From: Cochliopodium minus
Taxonomy: Eukaryota; Discosea; Himatismenida; Cochliopodiidae
Assembly: GCA_024220525.1 (NCBI GenBank)
Contig: JAMYWO010000296.1
Location: forward strand, 1 to 46,185
Reading direction: 5' to 3'
Length of the DNA stretch: 46,185 bases
Positions within the stretch are counted from its first letter, which is position 1. Every line of letters begins with the position of its first letter. Positions 1 through 11,994 of the stretch are shown one piece after another. Both the position numbers and the translations under genes were made by a program. Under the pieces are notes generated by a model that was not told the origin of the DNA, did no database searches, and saw nothing but the letters and a program-made list of their open reading frames with translations.

Positions 1-186
1 AGAAAACTGAATAAACTGTTTTTTAAAGATTTTTAAAAGTTGTCTCAATTTTTTAAAGTTGAGAAATTCTTTTACTCCATCAAGGGTATTTATTATCTTC
101 TTCAATGAGAATTTTTAATTCCTTCTTAAGTACAAAATACCAAAAGAATTTATTATTTTTTAATTAATGAAAACAATTATAAATAG
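1..186 (+). repeat. Terminal repeat copy A of the Polinton-like element
   Basis: A copy of 42550-42735, differing at about four substitutions and a few single-base indels. Both copies start at exactly the same base, each at the edge of a contig, as expected if the assembly breaks at an element terminus. Similarity ends around the first codons of the reading frame that starts at 167. Confidence 0.85.
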
Positions 187-526
187 AATGGAAGAGAAAA
201 ATTCAAAATTCATTAATTGCAACTTTGGAATTGCCATTTTAATTGCAGTTTTAATTGCAGTTTTTTTAATGAAAAACAGTTTGAAAGAAAAAAATGAAAT
301 TGATACTTATATTCCACTAATAAAAGAAAAATTCAGGGTTGGAATAAAACCTGAAACACAACAATATGGGAAGATTATTCATCACAAAGAATTAAATATA
401 AAGTTCAAAGATCCTATTCCAGTTGGAATGTATATTATATATGGTCCAAATGGGAGAGGTAAAAGAAATTACTTCAATATTCACCTAAATTTAAGATTCA
501 AAAGGAAAAACCGTGTCAATATTTGA
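167..526 (+). CDS. Element reading frame: membrane anchor plus P-loop-like motif
   Basis: A 119-codon frame starting within the terminal repeat. Residues ~19-38 form one hydrophobic membrane segment (repeats of AILIAVLIAVF type). Near residue 92 there is a Walker A-like GPNGRGK. It overlaps the start of the ATPase-like frame 513-1652 on the same strand. It is treated as part of the fossil element. No function beyond nucleotide binding is proposed. Confidence 0.4.
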   Translation: MKTIINRMEEKNSKFINCNFGIAILIAVLIAVFLMKNSLKEKNEIDTYIPLIKEKFRVGIKPETQQYGKIIHHKELNIKFKDPIPVGMYIIYGPNGRGKRNYFNIHLNLRFKRKNRVNI

Positions 527-1652
527 CACCCTCAAAGAAAGGAAGAATGTGATTGCTTTTGAATTTCGAGATGCACAAGGAAGAATAACAAATATTGATG
601 AATCCTTTCTTGAACAAATGGGTGTTTCAATTGAAGTTTTGGATAAGGATAAAGGTTTTGCTATGCGTTTGTTAAAAAAAACAATAGAAGAAATAAGTAA
701 GGAAAGAGGAGTACAAACAATGAATAGGGTTCCTATCCCAATTGTCCTACTGGAAGATATTCACTGTTATATATTTTCAGACATTTTGCCTGAGAATATC
801 AGATCAATCTTGAACAGATTGATGCAATTAGTATCAAAAAAACAATTGATTGTTATCCTAACAGTGAGTGAATTAAGCAAATTATCCACTTTTAGTCAGT
901 TATCGGGAACCTCAAGATTGGAAGAGTTTTTTTTCCAGAGACATTCTGATGAGGCAGTTCGTGATATGCTCTTGAAATCCGTTTCTTTTCTCAAAAAGCT
1001 TGGTAAAAACAAAGAGATAGTTGTCAATAATATAACAAATATCATTGGGGGTGACATGGTTGAATTAATGAAGGCATTGGATATGTTGGAAAAACTCGTC
1101 AATGAAAATAAAATAAACGATAGAACGAAAGAATCAGATATAGAAAACATTCTTGAAGATTGCTTCACTCCACCATCAATTTTCTCCAAATTGATGGATA
1201 AGGGTGTGGACATTTTGCGTGAAAATAGATCTTTGACTCAAGAAGAAACTATTTCAATCAAGACAGCACTTATGGCGGAATTATTGATGAGAGTTTCTTA
1301 TAACCTTGGAGGAAATCCTTTGAATCTTTCTTACCTCTTTTGGGACAGGATTAATCAAAAGATATTGGGTCCAAAGTTTGCTTCTGAACCAAAGATTAGT
1401 AGTGTCGATTTAAAAGATGTTTTCCCAACTTTAGAAAGAGCAAACTTGTTTTTTCGAATCTCATTTCATGAGCCTATTTACGAACTACATAGAAGACTCC
1501 ATATACTTGATTGGAAGATTTGGACTTCCAAAAAAACAAATCTTAGGAATCTTGAGATTACTCGAATTGCTTTCAAAAAGTCAACAGGACTGGAGTTTCC
1601 AATAAAAGATGTGGTGGATAAAGTTTGTGAGGAAATCAAAAAAAGAGCATAA
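513..1652 (+). CDS. Element ATPase-like protein (P-loop NTPase C-terminal part)
   Basis: A 379-codon frame. Residues ~70-105 hold a hydrophobic strand ending in acidic residues (IPIVLLEDIHCY), like a Walker B strand, followed by a strand LIVILTV that could carry the sensor position. The rest is mostly helical with a C-terminal winged-helix-like region. This layout suits an AAA/STAND-type ATPase, but I cannot name the family. It lies just inside the terminal repeat and ends 75 bases before the last codons of the vault PARP gene, which runs the other way. It could also be a host gene caught next to the repeat. Confidence 0.4.
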   Translation: MSIFDTLKERKNVIAFEFRDAQGRITNIDESFLEQMGVSIEVLDKDKGFAMRLLKKTIEEISKERGVQTMNRVPIPIVLLEDIHCYIFSDILPENIRSILNRLMQLVSKKQLIVILTVSELSKLSTFSQLSGTSRLEEFFFQRHSDEAVRDMLLKSVSFLKKLGKNKEIVVNNITNIIGGDMVELMKALDMLEKLVNENKINDRTKESDIENILEDCFTPPSIFSKLMDKGVDILRENRSLTQEETISIKTALMAELLMRVSYNLGGNPLNLSYLFWDRINQKILGPKFASEPKISSVDLKDVFPTLERANLFFRISFHEPIYELHRRLHILDWKIWTSKKTNLRNLEITRIAFKKSTGLEFPIKDVVDKVCEEIKKRA

Positions 1653-1727
1653 TCAAATACCAAATTTTTAATCCAAAATTAAATTATTTAAGGTATTTTC
1701 TAATAATGATTGTTCTTTGTGTCAAAT

Positions 1728-4700
1728 TTAAATTTTTGGCAGAGTATTGCTATGAAGATAAAGCAATTGCTTTGCATCAGGAATCCACAAATCATCCAAG
1801 TTGAAGAGAAAAGAAAACTGATTGAAATCTTCTTTAATAAGGGAGAGGTAGGAAACGATTTCCTCAATCTTGTTGAACCACTCATTCGAATAATTTCCAA
1901 TTCTCTCGAGAATCATCCAATCATCTTCTGTGTAGTGAGACTGAACCCAACATATAACAAGACTAGTGATGAGTAGTTGTTCAAGAGTTGATTTAAGTTT
2001 TTCATTTTTGTAATTTGGTCTTTTAAAAAATAAAAAGAAAATTTAAAGAGTAACAATTCAAAAAAAAAAATTAATTTTTTTACCCAAATCTGTACTTTAA
2101 AAATTGGATACACTTGAGCTTGGTGATGCCAACTAGGGCCAAAATGTTACTTTCCATTTCCCAAAGCATTCCCTCTAACATTGAGAGAGCAACGATGATA
2201 GGTTTTTCAGAAATCGCTTTTTTATTTCCAGTTACAGGATCTATTTCCACTTCTTCTTCTTTCTCAAAAGAGATAGTACTTTCTTTCACTTTAATCTCTT
2301 TTTGTTCACTTTTTGAATTATGAATATTTTTTAAATTTACTAAAAAAAAGTTTACCTCCTAATCATCGATTTGCTTTTTCGAATGACATTTCTTGATGAA
2401 ATAATTTCATTCAATTCATCAACACTTTTCATCAGGCTGTCCAAATCATCAGATTCAGGAATAGATTTTTCAGCTTTGAGAGAATCTTTCTCTTTATTTA
2501 TTTTTCTGCTTCTGCTGCTATTTTCATTTCTTCTCCCACTTCTTTCACTTAGATTATCCATAACACACAAATCATCTAGATCATCATGCATGATTTGCAT
2601 AGTATTTTTGCTTCTACTTATAACTTGTTCGCTCATTTCGGATATCAACAAATCATCAAGATCATCATGGCGTAATTCTTGTTTCTTTTCTTCTTGTGTT
2701 TGCATTCTCTTATTTTGAAGAGAGAATCTTTTTGGAGAAGAAGGTAGAGGGGAAGCGTTGTTAGAGAGTTTTCTTTGAGGAGATGGAGGGGGTGCTTTGT
2801 TAAAAAGTCCAAATTGTTTAGGAGAAGAGGAAGATGAAAAAGGAATAGAAGAAGATGTGGTTGTAGTTGTTGTTGTGGGACCAAGTGAAAAAGGAACCGA
2901 CGAAGATGTAGTTGTTATTTTGGAATCAAGTGAAAAAGAAGGTATGTAAGGAGACATGGAAGGTGCAATAGAAGACTCAAAAGATGAAGAAGAGTAAACA
3001 GATTCATTTCTTTCAGATGATAACAGAGAATTAGATTTTGGTAAATCAAAAGGCAAAGATTCTCTCACATAAGATTTTGAACTTTTCTTTTTCTTATTTT
3101 TTTTTTTTTTATCTAGCATTTGTTTTTCTTCGCCTTCTTTTAAACATTCTTCATTTTCATACATAGCAAAACTTTCGTCTTCACATTCATCTTGGAGAAA
3201 ATCAAGATCTTTTCTGTGATAAAAAATATTTCTAAATGAAAATTATTTTTTTTATATTTTTTTTTTTTACTTTATTTCTTTTTCCATCTCCATCTCTTTT
3301 TCTTCTATTCTTCTATGAGACATGGTGTCATTCTTGGAGTAAGATGATATTTTCCTTCCCTTTCTTTCTTGTTCCACTTTTCTTCTTTCTTGTTGAAAGG
3401 ATCTTTCTTCCTCCATTTTTCTATTTTCTCTTTCTTCTCTAAAGTGAGAGGATCTTTCCCTTTCCTTTCTTTCTTGTTGAAAGGATCTTTCTTCCTCCAT
3501 TTTTCTTTTTTCTCTTTCTTCTCTAAAGTTTCTTTCTTCTTCTTCGTACTTTTTCTTTTCTTCTTCTTCTCTCTTCATTCTTTCTTCTTTCAAACTGAGT
3601 TTTTTGCTTTTGAATTCCTCTTTGGAGAGTTTTTTGTCTTCTTTCAATTGTTTTTCCTCTTCTTTTCTTCTCAGTCTTTCCTCTTCTTTCTGCTTCTTTT
3701 TTTCTTCTTCCTGTTCTCTTTTTTGTTGGCGTTCTAATTCCTTTTCTTGCCTCTTTCTTTCTTCTTCCTCTCTCTTTTTTCTCCTTTCTTCTTGTCTCTC
3801 CTTTATTAAAAGAAAATAAAAAAAATTAGAATTTCGTAATTAACAAAATATTACTAATTTTTCAAGCAATTTTCTTTTTTTGATCTCCTCTTCTTCTCTT
3901 AATTTATTTTCTATAACTTGTTTCTTTTTTTCAATTTCCTCTTGTTTCTTTCTCTCTTCTTCTTCTTTTTTTCTAGTTTCTTCTTGTTCTAATTCTTTCA
4001 TTTGCTGAACTCTTTCTGTAACCTATTTTCGATAGAAATAATAAAATAAGCAGTTCTTCAAAGAGATTTTTTTTTTACTTTTTTTGTGATTTCTTCAAAC
4101 TGTTCAACAGATTTTTCTAAAAGAGCGTCAACAACAAGATTTTCTTCATTGGACAGTTGATTGTTTTTGGCTATTTCTTCCAACTTTTTTATCTCGGATT
4201 CTGAAATACTTCCTCCAAAGAATTTTCCGAGTTGTTTTAGTTTCCATTTGTTTTTGTAGATCATCAAAGACACAATAATTTCTATATAAAATAAATTAAT
4301 TCAAAAATGATAATTATTAAACAATTATTTTTTTTTAACCAATTCTATCAATTTTTTCAGACATGATTTCTATCAATTGCTCATCGCTGATTATCAATTC
4401 ATCTTTCCAATCCATATAGCTCAAAACATCCACATCCTCGATGTCTATCAAGTCTTTGATAATAGGTACTTTGGCTTGGTCTATCTTTTCATCTTTTTCT
4501 CTTTCCTCGATTGCTAATTAAAAAAAAAGAAAAATTCAACAAAAAATTGAAAAATTTTAGAATTAGGCAATTACCAATGAAAGATGTGTAAGGAGTAACC
4601 AAACAATACTCAATACCCATTTTGATGACTTCTTGTTTAAACTTTTTCTTCTCTACTTGAGCTTCTATTTTGTCCATGTCACTATAAATTGCTTCGTCAT

Positions 4701-7700
4701 TGTCTCTTTCTCTAATCATCGCCTTTGCACACAATCTGTGAATTGTGTTTCCTTAAAATTGAAATAAATAATAAAAAAAAAAAAGTAAGCAAACGAAAAA
4801 AGCAAATAAAAACCTTCTCTGAATTGAAGCTCAGTTGTGCTGACTCCATTTTCCATTTCTTGAGAACCAATTTTAGCTCTAAGAGTAGCACGAGTACAAT
4901 GATCAATAAACCCATAAACAATCTGTCTCTTCCCACTGAATAAAGAAGAGATTTGTTGGGGTGTTTGTTTTATTTCTACTTTTTCATTTTCTATGTGCCA
5001 TTGTATGTCTATATTTGATAGTACTGGTTGTTGTGATTTTTCCAAAAGTTCCTAAGAGGAGGATAAACAATATTTTAATCAATAAAATATCAATTTATTT
5101 TTAAAAAAAAAACAATTTAAAAAAAAAAATATTTAAAAAAAAACAAAATTAAAAAAAAAAATTTTACCTTTACTTTGGTGACTATTTGTGTATCTGAGGA
5201 AGTAACAAATAAATGCATTCCACCACCGATGATGGACATTTTCTTAACCAAGTACCTGAAAATAAATAGATTAAATTGAATTTAAATTGTTTATTCATTA
5301 AACCTGTTGATTGTATTTCCAAAACCCAGTGCAAATAAACGAGTGTGAGAAATGTTTTCTTTGATCAGACGTAAAACATAAGATTCGTTGGTTACTTGAC
5401 CATCACTCAACAAGAAAATGTTTCTCAAATTAGTAGGAATTCCTTTGTTTTCAAATTTCTTGCATTCTCCAAACTGATAAACTGGTTTTAAAGCAGCCCA
5501 TAAATCACTAATCAAAAAAAAAATTTGATTTAAAATGAATGGTATTTTTGAAAATTATTAAAAATTCTTAATTGTACACTGAAATTATTATCATTTATAA
5601 TTCAAATTAAAAAACTTTTTTTTCCCGTCGATTTAAAAGTGTAAAAAAAAGTTACCTTCCACCTAAATTTGCTTTTATTGAGTTTATATGATCCAAAGTT
5701 GATTGGATTTTGTTGTAATCAGAAGAAGGAACAGATTCCTGGAACAACCAATTCAGAGAAGATCCAAACTCTAGGATGTTGAATGTTGAGTTCTCTGGAA
5801 GATTCTGAATGAAATACCTCATAACTTTTTTAATTTCCTTTATAGCATCTCCTTTCATAGAAGCACTTCTGTCTACCAAAAATATGTACTCCCCACCCTC
5901 TTTCTCAAACTGAAAATCTTTTTTAAAGTAAAAAAAAAATTAATTCAAAAAAAAAATTATTTAAAAAATTGGTTTAAAATTTTTACTTGGGCAAAAAGAT
6001 AGCATCCCAGCATAACTTCCTTTCTCGTTTACTTCTATCCACATACGAGGTTCAAATGGTTTTTCGATTTTGATGAGTAATGTGAAATCAGATAGAAATG
6101 GTGAGTTTTGCTCTTTCAACTCCAACACTGCCATTGTCTCTGTTTGCTTTACTCTCACAGGGTGTGAAATTGATTGTATGCGTTCTATCATAAAAAAAAA
6201 GTTATTATTTAAAAATATTTATTGGAAAAAATAAAAATGGCAAACCTATTTTGTAAGGCATCTCTATGGACACTTCGAGCGAAAGACCTGCTTGTTCTTT
6301 TACTTTTACGGTTTCAACTGTTTGTTGGGTATTTACATTTAGTGAGCTTTCTTGACTTGGTGGGTATACGGTTGCTAAATTATTTTTTAAAAAATGTAAA
6401 ATAAAAACGAAAAACAGTGAGTTTAACAAAATAATATCAATTACCAGGCAAAGTCCAAACAATATCCTCACCAGATAAAGGCAATTCTGTGACGTAAGTT
6501 ATTTTGATTAATACTTCTGATGATGCTGGAAGGTTTCCCACTGAGACAGTAAACACATCATGTGCTTCTTCATCTTCGTCCATCAAATATGCTCCATGCC
6601 CTAGAATTTATTAATATTTTTTGAAAAAAAAAAAAGGAGATTTTTTTGCACCAAAAAAAAATACCTTTAGAAATGGCTTCTTTATACTCCTTTCTTGCTT
6701 CTTCTTTTTCTTTCACTTTACCTATGATGTGTTTTCCATTGATAAAAGCTTCAAAGCCACAGACAGCACTCATTTCGTCTAAAGGAAAGACGTACTTGGC
6801 TTCAATGGGTGATTTTGATTCGTTTTTATAATGTTGGAACACTATTATTTCTCCTATCATGTCCAACAGTCTTCCTTTAATGTACACTTGTTTCAAAGGT
6901 ACTGCTCCCCCATCGTTTGATCTTTTTAAAAAAAATAACAATAATTAAATAAGTATAATTAATGAATAAATAATTAAATAAATAATAACTAAATAAATAA
7001 ACAATTAAATAATTAAATAATTAAATAACTTTATAATTAAATAGATCTCATCTTTTATTATTTATTTTTACCTCAAACCACTCTTAATTTTCTTTTTTTC
7101 TTTCTCTTTCTTTTCAGTTTCGTAAAGATCATCAACATAACTCGAATCGTCATCCACGTTGTCATTGAGAGGAATGTTGACAAGGGAAGGGGAAGGATTT
7201 TTTGACTTGAAATCACCTTCCATGGAAAATTCAATGAGGTATTGGATGTATTGTTGATTCTCGTTGTAAATTACATATTCATTTTCTTTAAAATCCGATA
7301 GTTTTCCTTCTTCCCCTTTTACTCCTTGTACTGAATGGTATGTGTGAGGAGGAGCTATATAAAAAAAAAATTAATTTTAAAAGTAATAAAAATAAATTAA
7401 TTTTACATTCTAAATGAGGCATTTGTTTCCAGTACTGCTTAGTATTTCCCAAAGCAACACGACATCCAAACATTAATCTGGTCCCCTTATATCCACTGTT
7501 GGTATAAATTGTACTTGTCAAAGATTCAGGTGCAAAATAAATACCAGCACCCAAGAATCCATAATCTGTTCAACAAAAAATTTTTTGACATTAATCATTC
7601 AAAGTAAAAAGAAAAATAAAATAAACCTGTTCTTTTTACTCCCTTTGAGACAACAGTTTTTGGCATGAGCAAACCTCTACTTAAAATACCAACAATGTTA

Positions 7701-9827
7701 CTTGTTCTGGAACCATGAAATAATAATTTTTGATTGGATATCTCTGAGCTGAACAAATCTCTCTCAGTAGGCCTACAGACTGTAAAAATGTTTTCTATTT
7801 TCACTTTGTTGTCTGAAGAAGAGAGAATTTGTTGAGATATTTCCTTGAATTCCTTCGATTCTTTGGGAAGAAGATCAATTTGGCAACGAAGGGATTTGTA
7901 CTTTACATCTAGTGAAGAAGAATAAAGAGAACCTCCTGTTATCTCACCAACACTCAGGATATCTTTAAGCAATTGAATCAATTCTTGTTGTTGATCGAAA
8001 ATCTCTGTCGAATTGATGATGGGTTTTTGATCTTGAGGAATGCTGGCGTAGTATTCTTTCGATAATTGTTCAAATTTAGAAGAATCTGATTGATTTTCAT
8101 CTTCTTTTAACAATTCTCCTAATTGAAGCAAAACCACTTCTGCCTTTTCTATTTGAGGGAGAGATAAAATACCCAATGGTGTTTGAATGATTCCTTCTGC
8201 GGTAAGTTGACCCTTAACAACTTGATTGAGTCTTGAATTCGCTTCATTGAAAATGTATTCAACAAGAGAGGACACTTGGTAATCCAAATTAGAAGAACTT
8301 GAACTTGTTAAAGAGATTCCTCCTTTTTTAGCTTTTTCAGATCCTATTTTGGAGGAAATTAAAGAAAGTTGAGAAAAACCAGAAAGAAATTTTTGTGAGT
8401 AAAGTTTGGAGTAAAGGATTTCTGCTTCTTCTACAGAATTAACTTCTCTGCAGCTTTTTCCAAAATTTTCGTTTGTTTTGATTGAATCTATTCTCCCTTC
8501 ATGAGTAAAAACACGATATTTGTATCCTTTGATAGGGAGTGATTGTTTCTTTACATCTTGAGGAAAAGAACTTGCTCTGATGACACCAATGTGTAATTCT
8601 ATTCCATAAAAATCACCGCTATTGCTTTGGAGGATATCATTCCTGATTATCTCATAATCATCTTCTGGAAAACCATCCACTTCTTCGTTATTTGGATCGT
8701 ATTGTTTTATTGGTATATTTTCAGGTATCACTGGAGGTATTTCTCTTGGTCTCCTCTTTTCGACTGGATAAAAAAAATTAAATTACAAAAAAATAAAATC
8801 AGTAAAGCAAAAGGAATACAAACTAAAGAGCTAAAGGAAGCGTTCCTCATAATTAATTCAAATAATTCCTCTTCTTTCTTTACATTTTCATCAGAAATAA
8901 GATAATCATTCAACTGCAAAAGATTATTTTCATTGATACAATCTAAAAGAAATAAATTCAAAGAATAAGACAAAGAAATAATAAATTTTAAAGAAATAAT
9001 TTTTACCTTCTATATATTTATATGTGATGATAGGGACTTTGTATTCTTTTGCTTTTTTGATATTATTTGTTTTCTCAATGAAAGTTTCAATGTTCGAAAG
9101 ATAATGGGTTGTCTAAATATAATAATATTATTAATTATTTTATTTATTTTTATTTTTAATTTCAAAATAAATATTATATTGACATACCTTTTTGGTCAAA
9201 ATAAAAGATATACTCCCACCATGATCCTTTATCTGATAAAGAAATTAATAAAAAAAAATTTTTAAATTAAACATTACAAATTTGGATAAATCTCTTTTAT
9301 CATTCACATTGACAAAATTTGAATCGATGAAAAATTTGCAACCAAGAAACAAAGAGTTATTCTTTATTGTATCCTTCTAAATAAACTTATAATTTGAATA
9401 AGCACTGTAATTTTTTATAATTCTTACAGATTCCGAAATTGAATAAAGATTTTTGGTAAAATTCTCAATATGGGAACTGCTCTGATCTATCAAATCGTTT
9501 TTTATGGATTGTATCTTTAGATCCATATCATTTAATAACAAATCATTCTCCAATTCACAAACATTTATCAAATCATTGAGTATATTCTGATTTTGGGTAT
9601 TTCTTTTTGGGGATTAAATATTTAAATGAAGAGAGAATTAAAATATTTTACTTGAAAGAAATTTGGGATAAAGTGTTGAAGGATAAATCTATTTCAGTGT
9701 GCCCTTTTTCCAAATTATCCTCATCATAAGAATCTCCCAATATTTTTTCTTCATTTTCCTCCATTTCCTCAAATATAAACTCATCAATCATTATTTTTTC
9801 TCTAATTTCAAGTTGTGTTTCAAACAT
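1728..9827 (-). CDS. PARP4: Vault poly(ADP-ribose) polymerase (PARP4 type), ~2,165 aa, ~25 exons
   Basis: Domain order matches vault PARP. A BRCT domain (~aa 120-215; LFLGCKFF... YKYIEDCI) is followed by a WGR-like stretch (~285-370), a PARP helical regulatory domain, the ADP-ribosyl-transferase fold, VIT (~780-960), VWA (~1030-1215; MIDAS DRSAS, then LLSDGQ) and a C-terminal region. The catalytic H-Y-E triad is intact: H in LLFHGSR, Y in GAGIYFA, E in NEYVIYN, so polymer synthesis is possible. All exon joins I checked keep frame with GT...AG introns. The last ~70 residues (SLVICWVQSHYTEDDW) resemble the MVP-binding end of PARP4. Between VWA and that end lies a lineage-specific stretch: an ER/K-rich helix (~1480-1710) and a Ser/Thr/Pro-rich part with DDLDDL motifs. 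Human PARP4 has 1,724 residues, so this is longer. The start at 9827 is the first ATG of the frame. Known role: modifies MVP in the cytoplasmic vault particle. Confidence 0.88.
3385..3535 (-). repeat. Tandem repeat (~84 bases, two copies) in the ER/K helix of the vault PARP
   Basis: Two copies of a unit encoding FREEREnRKMEEERSFQQER sit next to each other inside exon ~22 of the vault PARP gene. The unit is a multiple of three and keeps the charged E/R/K register, so the repeat can grow or shrink without breaking the protein. The surrounding ~230 residues alternate Glu with Arg/Lys, as in single alpha-helix (ER/K) segments. Confidence 0.75.
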
Positions 9828-9976
9828 TATAATATGACCAAAAGAAATTGCTATTTTTTTATTGATTATTATTTTTATTCAATTTGATATATTTATTTGA
9901 AGGATAAAAAGATAGCTTTCGTACTTTAATTTGAAATAATCCTAAATTAATAATATGAAATTAATTTATTTGAATC

Positions 9977-11827
9977 TCATTTGAAATGATTAAAGTAATG
10001 ATCGATTTGTTTGATACTAGGAAGTTGAGACAAAACTTTGCCATCACCTATGGCAACAAAAGAAGGGGTCTCAAAGAGCATGTTCTTGGCAGTCTGGATG
10101 ACGCTAGGGATGGTGAGATTATCAATGTGATTGTTAAGCTCTTCAACAGGTAATCTTCTACCAAAAACTTCGACTTGCTTGGCAATGTCTTCACACAAAA
10201 CATTACGGCTTTCAAGATTCATAGAAATGGTGGATTTCAAACTTTTTTTTGCACGTTCAAATTCTTGCCTGTCGATACGAGTAGCAATGGAAGCAAGCTG
10301 TTCGCAAATAATCTGACAAAAATTACCAGCAAAAAGAGGCTCACAAGAACCAGATATTCCAAACAAGGATGTGTCGTTGTATGGAAATAGGAAACTGCTC
10401 AAGTTTTCTACTTCTTGATGTTGATTCAAAACAGTGGAATAGAGTCTGCTGAACATTCCCTTTCCAGGTCCTCCTGCTGAAAAAGATGATCCTCCTCCTA
10501 ATAATGTTCCTAACAAAAATGAACTAACAATCTCACTTGTGTCTCTCAGGGGCGCACATTTCAATCCCTTTTTATTTTTGGGAATTAAAATTTGAATTGA
10601 ATTAATAAATTTTTTATTTATTTTATTTTCTCTTAATAAAATAAGAAAAATTGAAAAAAAGAAATTAATTTACAATAGCTATGTGAGCAAAACCATCAGG
10701 ATTGGAATCCATTTCATGAAAAATTTCCCCTCCACGATAAACAGGACTTACATAGGGGCTTTTTGGAGTAGATGGAAGAAATGAAAATTTTTTTTGAATC
10801 AATTGAGCAAATTCCTCATGTTCCACTCCACATGCAGAAATCACCATATTTTTTGCAACATAATGTTCTTTAATAAAATCATCCAAATCATTTCTTGTTA
10901 AATCCTTAATATTTTGTGTTGAATAAATTCTCCCCATTGCTTTTTTTTGTGAAATAAAATTGTGAATTGAAACATTTGTTAATGAAAATTGATGATCGTT
11001 AAAGGATCAAAATATTATGAGAAAATTATCCAAATCATATTCCATTATTAAAATTTTTTTTTTACCATTATCTTTATATGCCGCAGCATGTAACAATTCT
11101 GGGATTAGAAAATCAGGATTTGATTCCATTTCTTGTAAATTTTCCATAATATTTTGCATTTCAATTTCTATATCTTTATCTTCAAATTTTGCATTTTGGA
11201 TTGTATCTGCAAATAAATCAATAATTTCCTATCATATACAAAGAAGCAAAGATTTTTTAAAATTTTTTTTTTTTTTTCCTTATGATAATTACTGGTGTTT
11301 GAATTCTCAAAAATTCTCCCATGTAGCTAATCATATCTTTGCTTGATGATGTTTGTATTTGAGCTCCCAATAATTCAAATTTTTCCATGATTTGAGAAGA
11401 ATTCATTGAATTGGTTGATTTGAAAGCCATTTTATCCAATAAATGAGAAACCCCTATATTATTTTCTGTTTCATTTCTTGTTCCTGAGAAAACATATATC
11501 CCAAAAGCGGTTGTTTGTTGATATGTTTCCTCTGAAGCAATTTTTAAACCATTATCAAGGGTGGTGACCTAAATAAAATAAAATTTTTACAATTACTGAT
11601 TAATTGTTTATTATTCTAACAATTGTTTTTGGCTTTGGCAATTCTGATGTTGGTTTTGTTTGAGGTATTCCTTTTAGGGATTCTGTTAACGGCCTTTCAA
11701 GATCTTTCAAATCAATTTCTATTTCAACTTGTGTGCTATATTTTAGATTATTGGAGGGTTGTTTATTCAAAAATTTGTATTTTTTGATATCCAAAAATTT
11801 GTTTTGTTTTTTCAAAAGATAATTCAT
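9977..11827 (-). CDS. PMPCA: Mitochondrial processing peptidase, alpha subunit
   Basis: About 505 residues in five exons (introns near 11572-11615, 11230-11290, 10941-11065 and 10566-10671). The N-terminus (MNYLLKKQNKFLDIKKYKF) is basic, without acidic residues until D13, and looks like a targeting presequence. The peptidase M16 fold follows: VTTLDNGLKIASE, then SHLLDKMAFKST, where the zinc-binding HxxEH of the beta subunit is replaced, as is normal for alpha. The glycine-rich loop GGGSSFSAGGPGKGMFSRLY, which binds presequences in MPP alpha, is complete, and the C-terminal domain ends in IDHYFNHFK. Length is normal for the family. MPP removes presequences in the mitochondrial matrix as an alpha/beta dimer. 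The beta subunit is not in this window. The gene lies 150 bases upstream of the vault PARP start, on the same strand. Confidence 0.92.
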
Positions 11828-11994
11828 TTTTTTTTATTTAATTATTATGGAACAACTTGTGAACATGCAAATTTTTTAGACAAGTGAATAAATTGATGAA
11901 AAGAAATATTTAATAAAAAATTTAAAAATAAATTAACTATCAACATAAAAGGTTTTGGATACCTTTCATAACATTAGGTTTATCATACAAAGTT

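Larger units (their letters stand above)
1..1690 (+). mobile_element. End of a Polinton-like element (fossil), left contig edge
   Basis: The first ~186 bases recur, about 96% alike, at 42550-42735 in the same orientation, where they open a second element with DNA polymerase B remnants. The repeat starts with AG, as Polinton terminal inverted repeats usually do, and holds a short hairpin (TCTCAA...TTGAGA near 44-65). Inside lie a membrane-anchor reading frame with a P-loop (167-526) and a longer ATPase-like frame (513-1652). No second terminus is visible before the vault PARP gene begins to end at 1728, so only one end of the element is seen or the rest is lost. It is not whole; about one break is seen in this short piece. 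The close match of the two terminal repeats suggests fairly recent activity. Calling it Polinton rests on the repeat and the neighbour element, so the family is tentative. Confidence 0.5.

Noticed and set aside
3236-3819. Phe/Ser-rich frames on the + strand resembling membrane proteins
   Set aside because: They are the antisense of the Glu/Arg/Lys helix of the vault PARP, and that gene's splicing explains the region fully.
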